A stretch of DNA of 12,652 bases from an uncultured Collinsella sp. GTDB taxonomy: Bacteria; Actinomycetota; Coriobacteriia; Coriobacteriales; Coriobacteriaceae. The notes below the pieces were generated by a model. The model ran no database searches, had not been told where the DNA came from, and saw only the letters and a program-made list of their open reading frames with translations. The stretch spans positions 1 through 12,652 of the forward strand of contig URUW01000033.1 of NCBI GenBank assembly GCA_900551205.1, given 5' to 3'. Both the position numbers and the translations under genes were made by a program. This document shows positions 1-5,465 of this stretch, one piece after another; position 1 is the stretch's first letter; the number at the start of each line of letters is the position of its first letter.

Positions 1-87
1 AAGAGTGCGAAGGGCATCCGCGCGATCGGCGCAGATGCCCTGTGAAATCAGTTCGTCATCAAGACGCACGCGTTTCATGAATGCCAT
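1..87 (-). CDS. tlyA: TlyA-like rRNA 2'-O-methyltransferase, N-terminal fragment (runs off left edge)
   Basis: Only the first 29 codons are present and the frame is open to base 1. The peptide begins MAFMKRVRLDDELISQGICA and continues DRADALRTL. This is the layout of an N-terminal S4 RNA-binding domain as found in TlyA/YqxC proteins: basic start, R-x-D-x-x-L, an 'S/Q-x-G-(L/I)' turn, then an R-x-x-A helix. TlyA proteins methylate 16S and 23S rRNA. The gene starts 25 nt after the xseB stop, and xseB-tlyA proximity is common in Gram-positive genomes. The start could be the ATG at 87 or the ATG at 78, and neither has a strong Shine-Dalgarno. The catalytic methyltransferase domain lies outside the window, so another S4-domain protein such as a pseudouridine synthase is not excluded. 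Confidence 0.6.
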   Translation of the reverse strand, partial: MAFMKRVRLDDELISQGICADRADALRTL

Positions 88-112
88 CAACCATTCGTAT
101 CCGGAGATGCGG

Positions 113-352
113 CTAGCTATCCTGGGATTCGTTTGCCGCATCCTCATCGTATTCCTGCTCGAGCTTATCGGCCTCACGCGGCGTCAGCTCAAACTTGTCG
201 ACCATATCGACCGCGCGGGAGCCCAGCTCAATCGCTTCGTCAAACAGATCGAGTGAACGCTCCAAGGACGTATCCTTGGAGCGAACGGTAGCAATGATCT
301 GGTCCAGACGGTCCGAGATCTCGTCAAAGTTGCGGACAGAACCCTCTGGCAT
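113..352 (-). CDS. xseB: Exodeoxyribonuclease VII small subunit
   Basis: A 79-residue protein, the usual length for XseB, the small regulatory subunit that coats the XseA nuclease in exodeoxyribonuclease VII. That enzyme degrades single-stranded DNA in the cytoplasm. Visible family features are an N-terminal 'F-D-E-I-x-x-R-L-D-x-I' helix (residues 9-19), then 'L-E-R-S-L-D-L-F-D-E-A' (30-40), which matches the conserved 'L-E-x-S-L-x-x-[FY]-E-E-G' region, and a short acidic tail. It starts 2 nt after the nusB stop. Its ribosome binding site must lie in the last codons of nusB (GAGGAG), suggesting translational coupling. Unusually, the large-subunit gene xseA, often adjacent between nusB and xseB in Bacillota, is not next to it and must be elsewhere if present. 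Confidence 0.9.
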   Translation of the reverse strand: MPEGSVRNFDEISDRLDQIIATVRSKDTSLERSLDLFDEAIELGSRAVDMVDKFELTPREADKLEQEYDEDAANESQDS

Positions 353-354
353 GG

Positions 355-942
355 CTACTCCTCGACGGAGTCGGCCTCGACGGCCTCAGCAGCGTCCACA
401 TCCTCGGCAAGTACACCGGCGGTAGCCTGAGCGGCAGCGACCTTGGCGGCAGCCTCAGCAGCCTGGGCCTCCTCGCGAGCGCGATCCTCGGCCAGCAGTT
501 CCTGGTACAGGTCCTCACCCGGCAACTCCTCGCTGCGCGCGATCTTGCCCAGCACGCCGTTGACGAACGACGCGGACTGGTCGGTGCCATAGGCCTTGGC
601 AAGTTCGACGGCCTCGTTGATCACGATAGCGTCCGAGACCTCTTCGTCGGTGAGGAAGCGCATCTCGTAGACGGCGATACGCAGCAGATTGCGGTCGGCG
701 CCGGGCATGCGCATAAGATCCCAGTTCTTGGCGACGGCGCGCAGGGCACAGTCGATGCGATCGATATGCTCGTAGGCACCGCGGCACAGCTCCAGCGCAT
801 AGGGGTCGAGGGGGCCCTTCGAGATCAGGAAATCGCCCTCGAGGACGCGCTCGAGCGGGCTGTCCGTGGCCTCGGCCTGGAACAGCAGCTGCAGCGCCTG
901 ACTGCGGGCAAGCGTACGCCCGCGATAAACCTTAAGGCTCAA
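355..942 (-). CDS. nusB: Transcription antitermination factor NusB
   Basis: A 195-residue NusB. NusB binds boxA RNA with NusE (ribosomal protein S10) and supports processive rRNA transcription. The all-helical RNA-binding fold is recognisable from 'GRTLARSQALQLLFQ' (residues 8-22), 'DRNLLRIAVYEM' (83-94) and 'VINEAVELAKAYGT' followed by 'FVNGVLGKIA' (107-135), all hallmark segments. The family is normally about 130-150 residues. Here an extra tail of about 50 residues (about 146-195), rich in Ala, Glu and Asp, follows the conserved domain and is probably a disordered or helical extension. The start is a TTG at 942, chosen because AAGGAG sits 6 nt upstream and residue 1 then directly precedes the conserved region. 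It follows the Asp23-family gene by 3 nt and precedes xseB by 2 nt. Confidence 0.94.
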   Translation of the reverse strand: MSLKVYRGRTLARSQALQLLFQAEATDSPLERVLEGDFLISKGPLDPYALELCRGAYEHIDRIDCALRAVAKNWDLMRMPGADRNLLRIAVYEMRFLTDEEVSDAIVINEAVELAKAYGTDQSASFVNGVLGKIARSEELPGEDLYQELLAEDRAREEAQAAEAAAKVAAAQATAGVLAEDVDAAEAVEADSVEE

Positions 943-945
943 AGG

Positions 946-1308
946 TTACTCCTTGGGGAAAACGAGGCCGTCGATGCAAACGTCAACGCGCTCGACCTCA
1001 ACGCCCACCTGGGCATCGATGGCAGCGACCACGGCAGCGCGAACGGCCTCGGCGAGTTTCTTGAACGGATAGCCAAAGAACACCACAACGCGCACGGTGA
1101 GTGCGAGCTTGTCGCCGACGACCTCGGTCTCGACCGCCGGCTCGGAAGCCGGGGCCTTGGACGAGAGCATCATGGAGACAAGGTTGGTGGCAAGGTCCTT
1201 GACGCCAACGGAGGCGATGCCCTCGACATCCGACACGGCGCGCGAGACGATGGCGGTCAGAACATCGGGCGAAATGCCGATGCCGTCAATCTTGATTTCC
1301 TGGGGCAT
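946..1308 (-). CDS. Asp23/Gls24 family protein (YqhY-like)
   Basis: A 120-residue soluble protein of the Asp23/Gls24 (DUF322) family. It opens with 'I-x-I-S-P-D-V-L' (residues 10-17, containing GISPDVL), then 'A-V-S-D-V-E-G-I' (24-31), the family's signature 'V-x-x-[IV]-x-G-[IV]' segment. Later come 'V-R-V-V-V-F-F-G-Y-P' and an amphipathic 'L-A-E-A-V-R-A-A-V'. No membrane segment or signal peptide is seen. Position immediately upstream of nusB matches Bacillus subtilis yqhY, which sits before nusB in the acc-yqhY-nusB region. Asp23 proteins form envelope-associated assemblies in staphylococci, and YqhY has been linked to control of fatty-acid synthesis, but the role here is inferred only from family. 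The Shine-Dalgarno AGGAGG lies about 4 nt before the ATG. It is 24 nt downstream of efp. Confidence 0.88.
   Translation of the reverse strand: MPQEIKIDGIGISPDVLTAIVSRAVSDVEGIASVGVKDLATNLVSMMLSSKAPASEPAVETEVVGDKLALTVRVVVFFGYPFKKLAEAVRAAVVAAIDAQVGVEVERVDVCIDGLVFPKE
949..954 (-). promoter_or_regulatory. Shine-Dalgarno that fixes the TTG start of nusB
   Basis: On the minus strand AAGGAG is followed by 6 nt and TTG. The motif overlaps the last codons and stop (TAA) of the upstream Asp23-family gene. It supports the TTG at 940-942 as the nusB initiator, because no ATG or GTG with a comparable site precedes the conserved NusB region. Confidence 0.75.
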
Positions 1309-1332
1309 GAGTCCTCCTAGAAGAGTTGGTTG

Positions 1333-1896
1333 CTAGACGCGGGAGACGAACTTGCCGTCGCGGGTGTCAACCTTGATGACCTCGCCCTCGTTGAGGTACA
1401 TGGGGACCTGGATGACAGCGCCGGTGTCAATCGTGGCCGGCTTGGTGGAACCCTGGACGGTGTCGCCCTTAAAGCCCGGGTCGGTCTGGACGATGGTGGT
1501 CTCGATGAACATCGGCGGGGTCACGCCCATGAGCTCATCGTCGGCGAAGAGCAGCTGGCAAATGTCGTTCTCGCGCAGCCACTTGGAGTTCTCGCCCACC
1601 ATGTCGTCGGGAACGGGAACCTGCTCATAGGACTCGTTGTCCATGAAGATGTAGTCGGTGCCATCGTTGTAGAGGTACTGGAACTCACGGGTGGTGAGCA
1701 TGACGCTCTCGAACTTGGTGCCGGCGTTGCAGGTGTTCTCGACGACGCGGCCGCTCTTGATGTCGCGGGTCTTGTAGCGCACAAAAGCGCCACCCTTGCC
1801 CGGCTTGACATGCTGGAACTCGACGATGGTGTAGACCTTGTCCTTAATGCGGAGGCCGAGGCCGTTCTTGAAGTCGGCGGTAGAAATGGTAGGCAT
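1333..1896 (-). CDS. efp: Translation elongation factor P
   Basis: A 187-residue EF-P, the usual length. EF-P enters between the ribosomal P and E sites and rescues ribosomes stalled at polyproline. All three beta-barrel domains are present: the KOW-like N-domain starting 'MPTISTADFKNGLGLRIKDK', the OB domain with 'YNDGTDYIFMDNESYEQ', and a C-terminal OB domain with 'GDTVQGSTKPATIDTGA' and 'VPMYLNEGEVIKVDT'. The tip loop reads KPGKGGAF, with Lys34 at the modifiable position. The ATG at 1896 is chosen over an upstream start because it gives the standard N-terminus and has AGAAAGG just before it; the upstream alternative would add 11 non-conserved residues. It is the first gene of its transcription unit, with a TATAAT promoter about 55-60 nt upstream. 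Confidence 0.96.
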   Translation of the reverse strand: MPTISTADFKNGLGLRIKDKVYTIVEFQHVKPGKGGAFVRYKTRDIKSGRVVENTCNAGTKFESVMLTTREFQYLYNDGTDYIFMDNESYEQVPVPDDMVGENSKWLRENDICQLLFADDELMGVTPPMFIETTIVQTDPGFKGDTVQGSTKPATIDTGAVIQVPMYLNEGEVIKVDTRDGKFVSRV

Positions 1897-1953
1897 AGCG
1901 ACCTTTCTTGTTATGGGCAGAACGCACAAGCGTCCAAATTACATACGACCGAA

Positions 1954-1982
1954 ATTATACACTTGCAGACGGCGCCTGCAGC
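1954..1982 (-). promoter_or_regulatory. Probable promoter of the efp-nusB operon
   Basis: On the minus strand a perfect TATAAT lies at 1959-1954, between the pepP terminator and efp, predicting a start near 1947 and a leader of about 50 nt. No good -35 is seen at 16-18 bp (best hexamers GCTGCA or CTGCAG, 1977-1982 region), so recognition may depend mainly on the -10. Confidence 0.6.
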
Positions 1983-1990
1983 GAGCGCAT

Positions 1991-2033
1991 AAAAAGAGAA
2001 CGCGGGGCGTCCGAATTGCTCCGGACGCCCCGC
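1991..2033 (-). terminator. Rho-independent terminator after pepP
   Basis: Bases 2002-2013 and 2022-2033 form a perfect 12-bp GC-rich stem with an 8-nt loop. On the minus strand it is followed by TTCTCTTTTT (2000-1991). It lies 23 nt after the pepP stop and before the efp promoter, so it separates these two units. On the plus strand no T-run follows. Confidence 0.85.
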
Positions 2034-2055
2034 CCCAAAAATCTATCGAAATGGG

Positions 2056-3186
2056 CTAGCAATCGATGACGTGCAGGTCGTGCGGGGTCTTGGTGAAGGG
2101 CTCATATCCGTTCTCGGTGACGACGCCGTAGTCCTCCAGGCGCACGCCGCCCACACCGGGCAGGTAGACGCCGGGCTCCATGGTGACAACCGAGCCGACC
2201 TCGATGATGTTCTTGCTGCGGTTAAAGTTGGGCAGCTCGTGGATGTCGATACCAACGCCGTGGCCCAGGCCATGGTTGTAGTAATCGCCATAACCGGCAT
2301 CGCCGATGATCTTCTTGGAAAGCTTGAAAATGTCGTTGCCCTCGACGCCCGGATGGATGGCGGCGACGCACTCCTCGTGCGTACGGCGCACGAGCGCGTA
2401 CAGGTCGAGCTGTTCCTGGGTAGGCTCGCCCATCACGACAGTGCGCGTCATGTCGGAACGATAATCGCAGTAGCCCGCGCCGTAATCCATGAGGACGAAG
2501 TCGCCCTTCTCGATGACACGGTCACTCGGCACGGCATGCGGGTTGGCGGTGTTGGGACCGCTCGCCACAATGGAACCGAAGGCCAGGCTGTCGGCGCCGT
2601 TGGCGAACATAAAGTTCTCGAGCTCGTTGCGAACCTGCTTCTCGGTCATACCGGGTTTAATAAAGCCGAGCATATGCTGGAAGGCGGCATCGGTGATCGA
2701 CTGCGCATGGCGCATGAGCTCGATCTCCTCGGCATCCTTGATGGCGCGCATCTTGCGGATGTCGTCGTGCATCAACGGCAGCATGCAGGCGACAGAGCGG
2801 TCCTCCAGGCCGCGCTGAATGCCCTGGTAGAAGTTAATCTGCATGTCATCCTCGACAACGCAGACGCGGCACTTGTTGGCCGCGATCTTGCCGGCGACCC
2901 AGCCGGGAATGGTGCCCTCGTCCATGTCGTAGACCCAGGGGCTGCCGGCGGGCGTGTTCTCCTCAAAGCTGTTGAGGTAGCGCGAGTCGGTGTGGAACAG
3001 GCACTGGTCAGCCGTAATAAACGCGGCGTGCGGGAACTCGAAGGTGTAGTCGAAGACGCCCTTCACGCCCGTGAGCCAACGAAGGTTAGCCTCGTCGCGC
3101 ACCACGATGGCATCGTAGCCACGCTCGACCATCAGGGCACGGACACGCTCGATACGACCGGCAGGACCGGCAGCAAACTCAGACAT
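2056..3186 (-). CDS. pepP: M24-family Xaa-Pro aminopeptidase
   Basis: A 376-residue cytosolic metallopeptidase that should remove N-terminal residues preceding proline. The N-terminal creatinase-like domain spans about residues 10-145, including 'RVRALMVERGYDAIVV'. The C-terminal pita-bread domain spans about 150-376. All five expected metal ligands are visible: Asp234 (in LMDYGAGY), Asp245 (in SDMTRT), His309 (in GLGHGVG), Glu337 (in MEPGVY) and Glu351 (in RLED). His217 and His316 fit the usual substrate-binding histidines. The length fits the short bacterial PepP/PepQ type; prolidase activity on Xaa-Pro dipeptides cannot be excluded. The ATG at 3186 has AGAAAGGA about 6 nt upstream. Its place between aroB and efp matches a common actinobacterial order, but a terminator follows it and a separate leader precedes it, so it looks monocistronic. 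Confidence 0.92.
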   Translation of the reverse strand: MSEFAAGPAGRIERVRALMVERGYDAIVVRDEANLRWLTGVKGVFDYTFEFPHAAFITADQCLFHTDSRYLNSFEENTPAGSPWVYDMDEGTIPGWVAGKIAANKCRVCVVEDDMQINFYQGIQRGLEDRSVACMLPLMHDDIRKMRAIKDAEEIELMRHAQSITDAAFQHMLGFIKPGMTEKQVRNELENFMFANGADSLAFGSIVASGPNTANPHAVPSDRVIEKGDFVLMDYGAGYCDYRSDMTRTVVMGEPTQEQLDLYALVRRTHEECVAAIHPGVEGNDIFKLSKKIIGDAGYGDYYNHGLGHGVGIDIHELPNFNRSKNIIEVGSVVTMEPGVYLPGVGGVRLEDYGVVTENGYEPFTKTPHDLHVIDC

Positions 3187-3220
3187 GCAGTTTCCTTTCT
3201 TGTTGTCTCTATATAGACGG

Positions 3221-3279
3221 GACGGGTCTCAACCGAACGACGGAATCGCATGCGATCCGCAACCGATTGAAAACCCGCC
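3221..3279 (-). repeat. Concentric imperfect inverted repeat in the pepP leader
   Basis: A perfect 12-bp palindrome, ATCGCATGCGAT, lies at 3245-3256, flanked by CGG (3241-3243) and CCG (3257-3259). Further out, CAACCG at 3230-3235 pairs with CGATTG at 3264-3269 with one wobble, and CGGGT at 3223-3227 pairs with ACCCG at 3273-3277. All arms share a centre near 3250. It could be an operator dyad or an RNA hairpin in the pepP 5' leader. No T-run follows on the minus strand, so it is not a standard terminator for aroB. Confidence 0.6.
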
Positions 3280-3283
3280 CCTC

Positions 3284-3312
3284 AACATGATACGAAAGAC
3301 GATGGATGTCAA
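3284..3312 (-). promoter_or_regulatory. Candidate pepP promoter
   Basis: On the minus strand a perfect -35 hexamer TTGACA (3312-3307) lies 7 bp past the end of the aroB-like gene. At 17 bp the -10 would be the weak CATGTT (3289-3284); the better hexamer TATCAT (3292-3287) is only 14 bp away. A second TATATA at about 3211-3216 close to pepP lacks a -35. Transcription from the first would begin about where the inverted repeat starts. Confidence 0.4.
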
Positions 3313-3318
3313 TAAATC

Positions 3319-4428
3319 TTAGAGAAGTTCTTTGCGAGAAGCCAAGTAGGCGTGAACATGGCGCTCAAGAACCTCGTCCTCAACGCTCGTTAGACGAATG
3401 GCGCCGAGTGCCGCGGGCAGCGGCAACATGCTACGGTTTGAGCGGGCAAACTGCTGCCTGCGGAACTCCTCGATATATGCGACAGGCTCCAGATCGAAGG
3501 CAAGTTCCTCGATACCAAAGTCCTCCAGGCAGTCATCGACCTCAAAGACGTAATCGATATCAAAGTCGCAGGCATCATGTGCTAGGCGCGCCTCAAAGCG
3601 CATGCCCTCGGATAACAGCTGATAGGCAGGGACCTGCGAAGCGGCATCGCCCAAGCAGGCGCGCAGGGTACGCTCCCCCGTCTTGCCAAAATCGAGCGCA
3701 TGGCGAGCGCTCGGGTTCGTGGCCATCAGTACGTCCTTACGGGCAGTCTGAGACCATTGAACGGCATTGACGAGCGCGACCTCCTCGCCCGCGAGAATCT
3801 CGGGGACGGTCTCAGTAAACTGATTCCAGCGGGACTTACTGCTCGAAAGCATGGTGCCAACAAGCACCACAAAGCCGAGCTTGAGGTCCTCGGGGTCCGC
3901 CTCACGAACAAGGTCGAGGTCACACACGACCAAGCCCGGTTCGGGACGGAACGCGATAGCGGGAAGCGCATTGGCCGACGAGGCGACGAGCGGCTTCATG
4001 GTCGTCGCGACCGTGAGCATGGCGTCGAAGGTCGTCGGCAACAGCGCGCACTCGGTTCGGCCGCACCACTGGTTGGCGCACCAGCTAACAACCGAGCAGG
4101 TTGCGGCATCGCCAACGGCGACAACCAGATCGTCGCAGGTAACGCCGTTGGCAGACAGGGCGCCAAAGATCGCATCGGCATCGGCCAGCGTGGCACCAGC
4201 AGGCGAAACCTCGAGGACGAGCTGCGACACGGCAAAACCGGCGTCGACCAGCGCATGCTCGACGACTTCACCAAAACGCTCGGATGTGGCGGTGTTCCAA
4301 ACGACCATCGCGCGCTTAGGCTTGCCCACGGCCGAGGCAAACATACGCGACAGTTCATCGAACGCGCCCAATCCGACGCGGACATCGACGCTGCGGTTTT
4401 GGAAATTGATCAGTTGACGGCGAATCAT
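3319..4428 (-). CDS. 3-dehydroquinate synthase-like protein, predicted non-catalytic
   Basis: A 369-residue homologue of AroB, which converts DAHP to 3-dehydroquinate. The fold markers remain: 'LVVAVGDAA' at 101-109, 'LLPTTFDAM' at 129-137, 'LVVCDLDLV' at 166-174, and a C-terminal 'PLPAALG...LTSVEDEVL' (336-354). Catalytic motifs are degraded. The NAD-binding GGGVVGD is replaced by GDAATCS (106-112). The metal ligand Glu of GFAEVIK is Val188 and its Lys is Gly191 (GFVVLVG). The two His of FGHTxGHA are Lys249 and Arg253. The HGEAVA segment with the third ligand appears deleted at LLSEGM (271-276). The start is the ATG at 4428, overlapping the aroK stop as ATGA, which implies translational coupling. 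The frame is intact, so selection seems to maintain the protein. It could be a structural partner of AroK, a repurposed enzyme, or a decaying gene. Confidence 0.75.
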   Translation of the reverse strand: MIRRQLINFQNRSVDVRVGLGAFDELSRMFASAVGKPKRAMVVWNTATSERFGEVVEHALVDAGFAVSQLVLEVSPAGATLADADAIFGALSANGVTCDDLVVAVGDAATCSVVSWCANQWCGRTECALLPTTFDAMLTVATTMKPLVASSANALPAIAFRPEPGLVVCDLDLVREADPEDLKLGFVVLVGTMLSSSKSRWNQFTETVPEILAGEEVALVNAVQWSQTARKDVLMATNPSARHALDFGKTGERTLRACLGDAASQVPAYQLLSEGMRFEARLAHDACDFDIDYVFEVDDCLEDFGIEELAFDLEPVAYIEEFRRQQFARSNRSMLPLPAALGAIRLTSVEDEVLERHVHAYLASRKELL

Positions 4429-4958
4429 AGCAGTCCACGCTCCAAAAGCATCTCGGCACAAAGGTAGGAAACGTCCTCGAAGGACTTGTTGCGAATATCA
4501 AGGGTAAGGTCGGCAGCCTGGCGATACAGCGGACGGCGATGCTCAAACAGGCGCGCGGCATGCTCAGGCGAGCGGAAATCGGGGCGCGTGTCGGACCGAC
4601 GAATCTGGCGAATCGAATCCTCGAAGTCGCCCTCGAGGTACACGCACGTACCCATTTCGTGCATCAGCTCAATATTCACCGGTGTCTCGACGATACCGCC
4701 CCCGCACGAAACCAACAGGCTGCGCTCACTTTGGAGCGAACGGAGCGCCGAGGTCTCGAGCTCGCGAAAACGATCCTCGCCCTCGGTCTCAAAAATCTCG
4801 GTTACCGACTTGCCGCAACGGCGCACGACCAGGCGGTCGGTATCGATAAAACGCCGCTTGAACATAGTGCCGACGTTGCGCGCGAGCGTCGATTTGCCCG
4901 CGCCCAAAAAGCCGATAAAGAAGATATGGTCGCAGCCGTGTTTGGTGTGCTGGGACAT
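4425..4958 (-). CDS. aroK: Shikimate kinase
   Basis: A 177-residue P-loop kinase that should phosphorylate shikimate at the 3-hydroxyl using ATP, the fifth step of chorismate synthesis. Seen in order: Walker A GFLGAGKST (16-24), FIDTD with Asp39 (Mg) and Asp41 (shikimate), Arg65 in FRELE, the GGG loop at 86-88, Arg125 in the lid segment TRPDF, and Arg141 before P-L-Y (RRPLY, 141-145). These correspond to the known shikimate contacts of the family. The lid has RPDF rather than the usual RPLL, a mild deviation. It begins 8 nt after the YqeG-like gene, and its stop overlaps the start of the AroB-like gene by 4 nt. Unlike its AroB-like neighbour, all key residues appear intact. Confidence 0.92.
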   Translation of the reverse strand: MSQHTKHGCDHIFFIGFLGAGKSTLARNVGTMFKRRFIDTDRLVVRRCGKSVTEIFETEGEDRFRELETSALRSLQSERSLLVSCGGGIVETPVNIELMHEMGTCVYLEGDFEDSIRQIRRSDTRPDFRSPEHAARLFEHRRPLYRQAADLTLDIRNKSFEDVSYLCAEMLLERGLL

Positions 4959-4966
4959 AGCGTGAC

Positions 4967-5464
4967 CTATTCCTCGCAGGGAAGGTCGCGAAGGGCCCGG
5001 CGCTCAAAGATACGGAAGATCTGCGTATACCACAGGTCCTGCGTCGCCTGCGGCTTTACCAGAATGGTATCGACGCCGGCGAAGTTGCCGCTCCACACGT
5101 CCGTGTAGAGCTGATCACCGATCAGTACCGCCTCGTCGGCCGTGGCGCCGAGACGCTTAAGACCCGCCTTGAGGGCAAACGGCGCCGGCTTCATGGCGTG
5201 GCTGATGGCCTCGAGTCCCAGCTCGCGTGCAGAGCTCATGACCTGATCGCGATGCCAGTTGTTGGACACCATGCACAGCTTAAAGCCTTTGGCGCGGGCG
5301 GCATCGAGCCAGGCGGAAACCGCGGCGGGAACCTGCTCGGTGTCGCGCGGCACCAGGGTGTTATCGCGATCGAGCAGAATGGCGCGTTTGCCGTCGGCCC
5401 ACAGGGTATCAAGGTCGATGCGATCGACCGAGGCAACGTAACGTTTGGGGCTAAAAATCCTCAT
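4967..5464 (-). CDS. YqeG-family HAD phosphatase
   Basis: A 165-residue HAD-superfamily hydrolase of the YqeG (IIIA) type, related to yeast Gep4, a phosphatidylglycerophosphate phosphatase. The four HAD motifs are clear: DRDNT with nucleophile Asp32 and acid/base Asp34, VSNN (66-69), Lys92 in MKPAPFAL, and GDQLYTD (116-122). The N-terminal 'SPKRYVASVDRID' resembles the typical 'P-x-x-[YH]-x-x-S-[IV]-x-x-I' opening of YqeG. The protein may thus dephosphorylate PGP in phospholipid synthesis, but substrate is inferred from family only. The ATG at 5464 is chosen because it lies 1 nt after the mltG stop and begins exactly at the conserved region; an upstream extension of 75 residues would overlap mltG and is low-complexity. 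aroK follows by 8 nt. Confidence 0.88.
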   Translation of the reverse strand: MRIFSPKRYVASVDRIDLDTLWADGKRAILLDRDNTLVPRDTEQVPAAVSAWLDAARAKGFKLCMVSNNWHRDQVMSSARELGLEAISHAMKPAPFALKAGLKRLGATADEAVLIGDQLYTDVWSGNFAGVDTILVKPQATQDLWYTQIFRIFERRALRDLPCEE

Positions 5465-5465
5465 G

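Noticed and set aside
2071..3216. 381-codon open frame on the plus strand opposite pepP
   Set aside because: It mirrors the pepP coding frame; the protein lacks family features, while pepP keeps all five metal ligands.
3221..3279. Terminator for the alaS-aroB-like operon
   Set aside because: The dyad is long but interrupted, and no T-run follows its 3' arm on the minus strand.
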